Shown here: one piece after another, positions 41,586-51,981 of the stretch
Layout of the letters: each line of letters begins with the position of its first letter
Position numbering within the stretch: position 1 is the first letter of the stretch
Source: Theocolax elegans
Lineage: Eukaryota; Arthropoda; Insecta; Hymenoptera; Cerocephalidae
Length of the DNA stretch: 64,000 bases
Assembly: GCA_026168455.1 (NCBI GenBank)
Contig: CM047426.1
Span: 31,679,058-31,743,057 of the forward strand
Direction: 5' to 3'
Position numbers and translations under genes: made by a program
Notes under the pieces: model-generated
Database searches by the model: none
What the model saw: the letters and a program-made list of their open reading frames with translations, nothing else
Told to the model about the DNA's origin: nothing

Positions 41586-42398
41586 CCTTCCGAAATTCCC
41601 GCTCCCTTAGGGCGCCGGCGGCGCGTCTCCTCCGCGAACTGCTGCGCTTCGATCGGCCCCGAGGATGCCGGGGGAGGGAGGGGAGGTTCGGGGAGGTCAC
41701 GTGACCCACCTCCTCCCGTTCCTCCTGCAGCTCCTCCGTGTGCTCCTCTGCAGGGCTCCTTCCAGGTCCCTACACCCGCAACTCGCGAGAGACCGGCGGG
41801 AAATTCGAGCTACGGAACTGTACACCCGACGCCGCATACGCGCAGTTACACGAGAACCATTGGCACTATAAGAAACCTCTCGGTGAGCGAGGCGCCTCTT
41901 ACGTATACACAAACGTCTAATTATCTACTCGGAAAGGGAAACAGGGAATTTCGAGATCGGTCATACCGCTCGAGAGTGAAAGAGGGGAGCTCGATGGTGA
42001 GTGAGGGGTGAGGCGCGAGGGGGGAACGAGCGGGAGAGGGGGGGGGGCAACCGGAGGGAGGGGGTTCCGGCCATGTGAGTCCCGCGACACCACGTGAGCT
42101 TGATAGACGTGAGGGTGTATCGCCGTCCGTTTTCCGAGCTGACTGCTCTGTACGCACTCTACCCACAACCTGCCTAGAGATAAACAGTTATTGGTAAACA
42201 CCGGCGTTATCGACACGTGGATACTCGAGGATACGAGCTCGCGACGTCTAAACGTAGAGGAGCGATGGTAAACCAATGAGAGCTGAGATGCCGGTCATTA
42301 GATGATTTTATCATCGGATAAGATGCCGGCGCAGTAGTAGGAGTCTCGATTGCTATGTGCTGTACCCAGCGGTTCTGTATATATAATCGAATATGTAC

Positions 42399-42463
42399 CC
42401 TGGATCGTTGGGGACCTCGGCCGGCGAACCGCTCGCCACAATCTCTTGACTCTGGGGCTCCAT
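42399..42463 (-). CDS. Rbp6: Musashi-family RNA-binding protein, exon 1 (start codon)
   Basis: ATG at 42463-42461 has a good context (A at -3, G at +4). It opens 21 codons plus two bases. The protein starts MEPQSQEIVA, is acidic/polar, and ends PNDP plus a Gly split by the intron. The donor is GG/GTACAT at 42398. Phase 2 here matches exon 2, giving NDPG directly before KMFIGG. The same arrangement (short disordered N-terminus ending DPG) is found in vertebrate MSI2, which is the strongest support for the model. The frame is open upstream without another ATG, so this is the first in-frame start. Expected full proteins of the family carry two RRMs and a disordered C-terminus; only the first 35 residues are in this window. 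Confidence 0.8.
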
Positions 42464-43347
42464 TGTTAAGGACGTTTCCTCTCCTGGTGCGTTGGGGTGT
42501 CGCTCGTCTTTCACCGGAGCGCACCGTTCCTCCTCCTCGGCTCTACTCGATCTGGATTCAACGACACCGGCACTTTTCGCGCGCACTTCCTATAGGCAAG
42601 TCACTTCCTCGTCGAGGGCTGGCCGTGCGTCAGCCGTCCTCCTCCTCCTCGTCGTCGTCGTCCTCGTGGCCGGTCGCACCGCCGTCTAATCTCGTACCTA
42701 CCGTGGGTATTCTGTTCGCCGGGCCAAGCGACCCGGGTCGAACCGGTACTGCACTCTCACCTATCGATACTCGTCGACGCCTACGCCTACGCCTCACGGG
42801 CACTTTCGATATTTGTACACACTCACCAATTCACCAATTCGTCGATTATATATATATATATATATATTTTTTTTAATATTAATTATTATTTTTTTATTTA
42901 TATCGCGCACACTCTTATCTCGTAATTTCACGTGCACGTTTCTGAACTGATGATCGCACGCGCGCGCGCACAAGGTTCACTCTCGTTTCACACCGAGCTC
43001 GTGCGAATCTGTCGGCTCCTCGAGCACGAGTCACGGAACGGGGGACTGTTGGGCGCACACTGCACAGCTGACAAGGATACGCCGGTATGCGAGACCACTT
43101 TTCTCTTCAAACTCGTGGGTGACAACGAGCACTCGGACGTGTCGCCGGTCCGGCGGCCCAGTAGTATCAGACGGGACGGTCAGACAGAGCTCGGGACTTG
43201 GACTGACACGGACAAGGACGAGCACGGACAGTGACAGAGAGGTGTGAAGATAGAGACGCACTGACAGTCGGAGGGCTAAAGAGTAGGACAGTGACAGTCG
43301 GAGGAGAAGAAACAGAGAGAGTGAGTGAGTGAGAAAGTAAGAGAGAT

Positions 43348-43383
<36 letters not shown>

Positions 43384-44215
43384 GTGAAGAGAGAGAGAGA
43401 GAGGAGGGAGAGGGATAGAGAGAGAGAAAGAGAGATAGAACAAAGTGGGTGGGTTGGCTTGTCGCGCGCGCACTACCGACTACTGGCGCAAAACTAAGGA
43501 GAGTCGAGTTAGCGATAAGCGGCGTCGACGGGGGTTCGAAGGATGGTGCCGGCCCACGGGTACCTCGGCCGTCGGTGTGAGATCTACGGGGAAAGGGTCT
43601 TGCGACGACTACGCAACACGACGGGCGGCGGTGCCGTATTTGCCTCGGTTTCGTGCGACGCGCTCAGCGAGAGGTTCGACGCGACACTGCGCTCTCGGAG
43701 CACACGCGGGGCGGGGGCGACGGCAGCGGTGGCGGCGGCGGCTATACGACGGCCGCGGCGGCGAGCCCGGCGGACCGAGTGCGCTTGCGCGCCGCACTCG
43801 CGCGAGAGGGACCGAGAGGGAACGAAAGAGCCAACGAGAGGAAATGACCGCGGAAGGGGAGAAGTGAAGGAGTACGCTATACGCGAGTATGCCGCCTCCT
43901 CCGAATGAACGCTGCTTGCCTGTCCTCGCGACTCGTGGACGGCCGAGGCCCGAGCGCCGCATTCTAAAGTGCACTCTGCGATACATCGTCCTTGCTGCAG
44001 CTTTGCAGTTTCGCTAACACCACCTCCTTTTCTGCACCAGGCAACCGGGCAATCCGGACACTCGACTTCCGAGTTATTGGGATTCGCCAATGCGAGTTGC
44101 TGCTTATCTGGGAAAAAACAAAAGCTAGCCTTCAATTGTCCGTATTTAGTACACTCGTTTAGATGCACTGCCAAAGTATTGCAAATCCATCACTTTCTTT
44201 ACAATTATATCGCAT
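42464..44215 (-). promoter_or_regulatory. CpG-rich 5' UTR and promoter region of the Musashi-family gene
   Basis: GC-rich, CpG-dense sequence directly upstream of the start codon on the minus strand. Candidate core elements are TATAAATA at 42902-42895, just above an AT-rich patch with a TA run (42846-42868), and an initiator-like TCAGTT at 42950-42945. A long GA/CT tract (43312-43440) would suit GAGA-type factors. I cannot fix the transcription start. Long open frames on both strands here (up to 196 codons) are biased by composition and show no domain. TSS mapping is needed to separate UTR from promoter. Confidence 0.55.
43312..43440. repeat. (GA)n-rich polypurine tract
   Basis: About 130 bases of nearly pure purine on the plus strand, with several GAGAGA blocks. 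It lies in the presumed promoter or 5' UTR of the minus-strand gene. Confidence 0.9.
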
Positions 44216-47037
44216 AATGAGAATAGTGAAAAATAATTACCATTTATGCATATTTTTTTACTTTTTAACGTGTACTTAATTTTAAAATTAAGGAGTATTG
44301 GCGACCTTGTTGAATACGATGAAGGCGGATTCTCCTATCTGTGATCATCCAATGCTGCATTCTATCCGCAGCTCCCTGCGTGATCCACAAACTCAAACAT
44401 TTATTATATTTTCATCGATTCTTCTAAGCTTAAGATTTTTCCCTTACAATATTCGTATGAACAAAATCGATTGTATACCCCTCACTTTATGTTACAATTT
44501 TAATTGTTCAATAACATAACCTTATATTTTACTAATTTGAGAAAGCAAAGCGACATAATAATTATATTTACTCTAAAATGTATACCTGTAATTATAAACT
44601 TTCTTGTTTATTTCAAGTCAAGTGGGAACAAAATAAGATTTTCATCAGCCAATTCAATTAAAACGCATTTATATCCTTTATATTATATAGTTTTAATAGT
44701 AAATAGATTACGGAAATGTTGTATACGTTATTACTATAGCAGCGTTGTATGTATATATATTTATGCATATATCAAGATTATTAAAAGCATAATTCATGAC
44801 GGTACATAACATAGTCACTTAGCTGCATAAAACTTGAATTAATCACGAACATATTAACAATGAATCATTATTAAACATGACCACGAAATTTAATAAAATA
44901 TTGTATACCGTTACATTGCTCTTTACATATTTACATTTTGAAGTTAACAATAAACAAAAGCTTGCGATGCGTTTGTAAACAGAGCATATGAAAATAAATT
45001 ATGGTGATATACACTTATCGACAAAGACTAGGAATCGAACTTTTGCAAGGTGCGAGTTCGTCGTACTATATATACCTATTGCAAGTAATTTGCAGGCCTA
45101 ACACACACACACACACACACACAGGCACGCGTATATATAATTAGGCCACATACTACAAATAGCGTCATTATATCAAAAACGACACTGTTGCAGTGGATAT
45201 ACGTTTAGTTATGTAAATATCGATGAGAAAATAGGGAAAAAGGAAGCGTAATGGAATGGTATCATACGAATATACCTATATATAGGTGGACGTAGCACCA
45301 AGGTCGACATTAAGATATTTCGCGGACGCGGGGAGAGAAAAAGTCGTAATATAATTAATGAATGATTCATCGCGTGTACCGCAAGAGCGTTTACAACTAC
45401 TCGCGCGCGGCTGCCTTACCTAAATAGCATTGCACAATACTGCAGTAGCGCGCTAGGCCTCTTTGCGAACAATTCATCTTGCATCGTTAACTCGCTAGCG
45501 AATATTGCCTCGTGAAGCTACGTGACTCCTTCCGTCCGCCACAAATTATTCGAAATGAAATTTCCGACGTGAGAGCGCTCCGATTTAAAGGGATGTCGGT
45601 CTCAGAATATGGGTATTCCTTATATATTTTACAAACGAAAAAATTAATTTTTGGAATAATCCTTTACGTCAGGTCCTTCTGCATGCTTCAAACATTATGT
45701 TCAAAAATTTTGAGATTGTTAAATCGATAATTACCACATAATGTAACGTTTATATCTTTTATACTCAAAATTACCAACCAAACATATGCTTATTCAATTG
45801 TTATTACAAAAGTGATTTTTTTCTTAAACAAGTGAAAATGTTACACCTTCCCTTATGTCTTAAACTACCCGTACGAATTTGTTCAAATTTTTAATTTAAT
45901 ATTCTAAATATGCTTTTTACTGTTTGTATCTTATGCGCTCTATATCTATATATTCTGGTTTCCATCACTTTCTCCCTCTACTGCTAATATACATACTCTT
46001 TCTATATGCATTATTTATTATCTAAAGAAATTTTAGAAAAGTAACAAAGCGTAAAAAAGAATGAAATATTAGTTTTAATATTGATTGCGATATTTTATTT
46101 CCATGTAAATGTACATTTTTTTAAATGAACTACTGCACTGCTAGATTTGGTTGAAATTTTCGTGAATAATATTGAAAGATTTTACAATATTTCTACAGAA
46201 AACTAAGAATTTCAAATAATTTTATAATATATTCTTGATATAACCATTTGATATATGAAATTATAATAACTGCAGAAAAAAATATTTATAGATTACTTTA
46301 AGACTATTGATTAAATATTGCAACTAAATATATACAAAATATTCCATTTACTAAGAAACATTTTTCACCATATTCTAATGTTGATATGTGTTTCATGTTC
46401 ATTAAAACTTACTTTTTCTACCGATATGTTATAAACTTTGCAAATAAATTAAAAAGAAAGAAATTTTTTTCTATTATACTAGTCAGTGTATTTTTCCTTT
46501 AAAATTTTAATTAAATCTCTAGTGAAGTGTGAATGAAATTATTGTTTTATTTTTCTATAAAATCAAGAGATACCTCCGTGTTCCTGACACAAATAAGTGA
46601 GAAAAGGTAACCTTATATTTAGTCTGCATGCTCCTTCAATTTTTGTTTTCAAACATATTCAATTAGAATTTATTATGTACCTGATCTGGCAAGTCACACA
46701 CTATTCCCTGTTAATCTATTTTCATTCTATAACAAGTTTTGTTTCAATTCATTTACACATTTGTAAGAAAAAAACGTGTGAATATCTCATATGGTCGAAA
46801 TATTGTTTTTTATTCTATTGATGTATAAATGCCTGTGTGTACACGTACGGATGTGTGGGTGCGTGTGTCAACTGCGAAAAAAGAAACAGAAATAACAGGA
46901 TATGCAAAGAGCAAGAAAGAAGCACAAACTCTATGTCTCTCAGTTTCTTCTTATTCGCTATTGTTGTCGTCACTTCTCTGTTATTACTGGTTGTCGACGT
47001 TAGACATCTCTCGATAAGAGAGATAACATAAAATAAA

Positions 47038-47081
<44 letters not shown>

Positions 47082-48448
47082 TTTATTTATATAGAACCAG
47101 AAACGTAATTCAACAAGAATATTACAAAATATCTATTAAACGTTCGCATTGTTCTAATTGAGTTTTTCTTGTATGTCACCGATTATCTTCTTTTTTTATA
47201 TTGTAGATAATATTGTTTTAAAGACATCATCAACAAACCATTTTTCGATTGTAACAAGTTTTCACAAATATTCAGGCTATTTACAATCTTAAAATCATCA
47301 GAGATTTATCTGTATATAACATTTAATACAATATTAAAATTTGTATACAAAATATATACGGCTCTCCGGTACAACGGTCGTGCCTAAAAACGGATATATT
47401 TCAACATGTAAAATTTGACACTTAAATATATTTGTGTAAGATAAATAAGACAACATTACAATAAAAAGTAATAATTTTTAATGCAAATTTTTAGGTATGA
47501 CGTAACGATGTACGTCTTCTAGAGCGGTACTATTATTTTTTCTAACGGTAGTATTATTTACCTGAAAGATTTCCGAGATATAGGAGACATAGTTTAAGTG
47601 GAAATATTGTAGTGTCAAGTAAGTAATTTTTATAATTTATTTTCGACTACGAAGTCAATTGTCAAGTCTTGTATTATACTAATAATTATACAATTACATA
47701 TTTATATATACTTTTTGAATATTTAAGCTAAAAATAGATTTTATACGTTTTTTAATAATATTTATTTGGTATAATTTTAATGCAAACTTGATGTTAAAGT
47801 GAAATTTTTCTATGCAATGACCAACAATGCTTATTTCAGGTATAAGGCTACTGAAACTTAGGATAAAGAAATAAAATACCTTTAATAATTATTATCTAGT
47901 ACTATTTATTAATATTATATTAACATCGGACATACTCAATTCTTATTAACCGAGTGAATTAAAACTATTCCAGTCAAACTAAGTTTATAACTTAAGTTCT
48001 AAATAACTTTAAGTTTTCAATTAAAAATAAAACGAAAGCTGAAATTAAGGACCATTATACTAACATTGGTGTGCTAATAGCTCATAAAATTTGAAAATAA
48101 AATTCAATTAAAATATGTTAAAAAATACGATAAGTAATGAAGACATTTCATTAAACTCTTATTTAATCGAACATAACAGCTGAACCATAACAATTATTCA
48201 AATAAACGATAGTTAATAATATTTCTTTATATTAGTTTTTTGCGTTTACAGGTAATGTTTGTATTTCAGCTATTTTAATTGAAGTAAAGTCGTCTACTCC
48301 GAGCTTTCTCGAAAAAATCGGCTTCAAGTAGCAAATTCTTGAATCACGGGTTTAGTTTTTTTTTTTTAATTTGGTCGAAAAATCTAACTATATTAATTTA
48401 TAACGGAATAAGTCATTTTGCATAAAAATAAAATTAATAAATAACTAA
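44216..48448. other. AT-rich upstream intergenic DNA
   Basis: No coding domain, RNA gene or clear mobile element was recognised. It contains a (CA)n run at 45100-45122, a (TA)n run at 47041-47076 and a moderately GC-rich patch at 45290-45560. Open frames of 60-100 codons are AT-biased and unassigned. Confidence 0.5.
45420..45484 (-). CDS. Possible alternative first exon of the Musashi-family gene
   Basis: On the minus strand ATG at 45484 opens 21 codons plus AG. It is followed by a strong donor, TTTAG/GTAAGG, at 45419. It ends in phase 2, the phase needed to join exon 2, which would place an Arg before KMFIGG. The peptide (starts MQDELFAKRP) has no recognised feature. It lies in a small GC-rich patch 3 kb upstream of exon 1. 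Chance occurrence is quite possible. Confidence 0.2.
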
Positions 48449-48935
48449 CAAGGAGAGTACATGACCTCCGGGAAACGGATCTTATCTTAACCTTGGTATA
48501 TCTTTTGTATTAAAAAAAGAAGCTAAAATAGCTCCATTTGGAGCAAAGTTATGATAAAAATAAGAAATTGAAGATATTTTAACAAAAATTTAATATGAAA
48601 AGTTTATTGTTTCTTTTAGCCTAAAATTCTGTAACTTCTTATTTTCTTCATAACTGCTTCAAATGGAGCAATTTTAGCTTTTTTTTTTAAACCATATCTA
48701 CTTGAACTCAACTTTCTTCTGGTTTTTGGTTTGATTGTTTATCTTTATTTGTTTCGGAGTTATAAGCGATTAAGTTGGAAGTAATTATCATTGAAATTAT
48801 TATTAGATGTCGAATAACTTTCGTCGATGTGGCCATTGGCAAGGAATAACTTGGCTTTCTTCATATTTCTACATTACCAAAGATATACCAAAGTTAGGAT
48901 AAGATCCGTTTCGCGGAGGTCATGTACTTCCCTTG
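48449..48935. mobile_element. Foldback element, copy B (487 bp)
   Basis: The left arm begins CAAGGAGAGTACATGACC. The right arm, read on the minus strand, begins CAAGGGAAGTACATGACC, and both continue CTCCG-GAAACGGATCTTAT. The interior folds back again around AGCTAAAATAGCTCCATTTG and its inverted copy near 48660-48690. Interior words (TTATCTTTATTTGTTTC) match copy A. TAA flanks both ends, a possible 3-bp target duplication. Confidence 0.65.
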
Positions 48936-49145
48936 TAAGTAGGATACAAATAGGTATAAGTATTGAGTGATTAAATGTAAACGAATTAAGGTTAAAGGGG
49001 GGAGGGGGGTGGTATCGTGGATAAGTACGATGAAGGTACGCATAAAGCACAATCAAAGAAGATAGCGTCATAAGATAGATGTGGATATTACTGCAATCAT
49101 CGCAGTTACTATAATTTCTTTTAAACATTTATAAATATAAACAGT

Positions 49146-49205
49146 TTTAAGAGCGGTGGACTCATACCCAGAGGTCCTGGGTTTGATTCCTGGTCTCTGT
49201 CGATT
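49146..49205 (+). repeat. tRNA-like fragment (SINE head or tRNA pseudogene)
   Basis: GGTTTGATTCC at 49180-49190 is a near-perfect pol III B box. Upstream AGAGCGGTGGACTCATA resembles the D-arm and a CAT anticodon loop, and GGAC/GTCC can pair as an anticodon stem. The A box is degraded and the acceptor stem is absent, so this is not a functional tRNA. Confidence 0.4.
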
Positions 49206-50065
49206 GATACAAGCACTACTGGGGAATGTATTATCAATACCTGATTTCTTTATTAAGATATCGCATGCATCTGTCACTGATTTACATCGAATTGGGAGCA
49301 TCAAAATTGTAACATTAAATAATATCGATAAAAAAAGATATTTATACAGTGAAAAGTTCATAAATAGTCCACTAAAAAATTTAATTTAAATTCAATTATG
49401 TACAAATTATGAAGATTTTCATCAAATAATTACAATAGTATACAAATATGCAATTGTTAATTTATAGACAAAAATGCAAACTGTATTATTATATATTGTA
49501 ACATTTGAAAAATAACAAAACTCGTCGACCGTTACAAAAATTTGGTAATGTACGGGAGCATGAGTGTTTACACATTTACAGGTGCTTTCCTACGTATTAT
49601 AAATGCTCGTTCTAACTAGTATAATTTTGAAACCTTTGAAGGTAATTTTATATTTACATACCAAAGCCTTTTCTAAGGTAAACTGGAGGTTTTATATTTT
49701 CTTTAGTTGTAATAAATATCAGTTCGTCCTTAAACTATTACATATGTCATTTACTCATTTGTAATTGATACCTCGCTATTTCTTATTACGTTCACGACCT
49801 TAAAGTTGTATAAATTATTTACATAATGTTGTAGTGTAATTTACTCGTTTGACAAAACAGGGAGTATAGGGAGATACTGCTGCAGATTCCACGGGGTTAG
49901 GGTGGTAATCAGCATAGATATGCGCCTCGTGTCTACTCGCTTCTTTAGCATGCGTTTGGGTTACCCCGTTCAAACCTGGGCCAAGGCTGTTTTTTTCCAT
50001 TAAAATTTCGAACATTTTGTCATGATATTTTTGTGCTACTCATAATATTAGTTATATATTTAAAG

Positions 50066-51975
50066 GGCGGTGGTGTCTGGTGTTATGCGCGTAGTGATTT
50101 CATTTAGCTTGAGGACCCCCACATTTTAAATCATGTTGGAGTTACATGTTGCTGGTAATAAGATTTTATTAATTTCGGTTTATCGTATACCTAAAGGCAT
50201 ACTGAATAATCTTTTTAATTATGTTCAGAATCGTATTTTATTTAGTTTCACTCAATGCTACTTACCATAGAGATAAGTTAGATACATGGTTGGATGTGAT
50301 AGTTGTTGATTATATGTATAGTTAAGGTCGATGCAGTTAATCTTCAGTCCATTTATTAATTGCCACGATAATATTTTAATAGACTATAAATTAAAATTCG
50401 AGTTCGATAAAGTTAAGGTTTGTACATATCGAGATTTAGAACATTTTTTGTTTTGAGTTTTGCTGAATTCATCTCTGAAAAGTTAGTAATCACGCGCACT
50501 TTTCCTGTAGAATCCTGGATTGTCGATTTTTATTTCAATTCTCTTCGCTCACTCCTAATAATAAATTTGAATAAACAGCATCCTTTGTGACTCGTATTTA
50601 TCTAAACTCAGCTCCATAGCTGCCTCAAGAGTTGTAACTGTGATTTAATGCGAGGAATTGGTTATATAAATTAACAAAAAGGTGCAAATATTATATATTA
50701 TTAGCAGAATATAAAACAATGCAACGTAATCTAAAACAACAGATTAGAGTTGCATGTGATTAATATTTTAGTAATGCATTTTCGACAGTTTCTGATTAGG
50801 CGCAAAACTGGAGACTGCTACGTATCTTAGGGCATCATTTAATTCTCCTTTTAAGTTTTTTTCAGCCCAGAATCTACTTCCACTTATCCAGGTTTTTCAT
50901 TTCAACCCTTTATTCAGGAATAAGCCTCTTGTACTTTGGTACATTGCTTTCCAAAAGCTAAGAGACGAGGTTTGGACGGCCCTTTTTTAGTCTATTTTAA
51001 AGATTTTTTTTCTATCATCGTTCCATAATTTATCGATCGCAATGAAAGAGAAACCTATTATTTGAAAACGTGCCTCAATTATTCCTCTCAACGAAGTTAA
51101 TAAACCACAATCGCCATTTGATCAAAGACTAATTGCTGACCTTCCCCATTTTAACAGTCTTAATTTTATTTGATTTTAAAAAGGCCTTTGACACAATTAG
51201 CCAGACAACTATTGAAGACTCTTAAGCACTTTCATTTTGATAATGGAGTAATCACTGGGTTTTTTTCGTGTTTAGTTGGACTTACCCAGGCAGTCATATA
51301 CTTAAATGGCGAAGTATCTTTATTTGCCAATACATCTTAAAGTGATACCTGACCCATTTATTCCTTAAATATTCAATTATAAATGTCCTAAAATGCTTTC
51401 AAAGAATGTATTTACTAATGATTTGCAACTTTACAATAAGCTGTAATTTAAATCTCGTAATTTAAATCTTATTATCCCAGAAAATGTGCGATGTAATGCG
51501 TATATTTGTAAAATATCTTCGTCTTTACATGGAATTCTTCACAAATTGCGTAATAAAGACTATTTTTTATTTTTTTCTGTACGCAAAATAATGGTGGAAA
51601 TGTTGATTATACTATATTTTAATTACGTTGGTTTGGTATTTAAAGATATACCGAATTATTTAAATTTAAAATTACAACGCCCTATGAACTTAATTGTTGG
51701 TTTTATTTGTTGTCCTAAGTGGAATACCAAGCTTGATATAATTTAGAACAAGCTAAATTGGCTATTAGTCGATAAATTATTAATGTACAAAGTCCAAACC
51801 ACAAAATGACTTGATTATTTGTACGCATTACTTCAATCTCTTAATTGTGCTATTCGTCGTTCGAATCGTTTGTAATACTTTTACTCTTAACATCTTCAGG
51901 GCGTTACTAGCGCATATTAGAAATCCTTTACTATTCGCACAATGAGCTTTTGGGACTCATTACCGTCGATTGAAA
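50066..51975 (+). mobile_element. LINE (non-LTR) remnant: endonuclease plus reverse transcriptase
   Basis: Frame-broken but collinear landmarks appear on the plus strand. GGGVWCYARSDF (about 50066) and LLISVYRIPKG (about 50165) match the apurinic-type endonuclease. SPFINCHDNILIDYK (about 50347) matches its C-terminal SDH-type block. FDFKKAFDTI (about 51170) matches RT motif A. FTNDLQLY (about 51412) sits where the YADD-type block belongs. A 86-codon stretch at 51486-51746 with LRNKDY, DIPNYL and LQRPMNLIV matches the region after RT. RNPLLFAQ (about 51925) resembles the usual end. Many stops and frameshifts show a dead, fairly old copy, probably of a Jockey/CR1-like clade. Confidence 0.6.
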
Positions 51976-51981
51976 GATTTA

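Larger units (their letters stand above)
38321..42398 (-). other. Intron 1 of the Musashi-family gene
   Basis: Runs from a GTACAT donor after exon 1 to the T-rich acceptor of exon 2, 4078 bp. The first part (42.4 down to about 40.0 kb) is GC-rich with CT/GA simple repeats. The rest is AT-rich with no recognised element. Open frames in it, up to 232 codons at 41313-42011, are dominated by Arg/Ser/Leu simple-sequence translation. Confidence 0.7.

Noticed and set aside
41195..42011. Long plus-strand open frames (169 and 232 codons) in the GC-rich region
   Set aside because: They translate CT/GA simple repeats into Arg/Ser/Leu runs, overlap each other in several frames, and show no domain. They lie antisense to intron 1.
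43445..44174. Overlapping open frames of 121-196 codons on both strands
   Set aside because: High GC lowers stop frequency. The peptides are Arg/Ala-rich without motifs, and the region fits promoter or 5' UTR of the minus-strand gene better.
47360..47400. GC-richer fragment with CCGGTACAACGG as a SINE head
   Set aside because: No B box follows at a usable distance.
49850..50000. GTTCAAACC (about 49966) as a tRNA B box
   Set aside because: No A box at the correct distance and no cloverleaf pairing on either strand.
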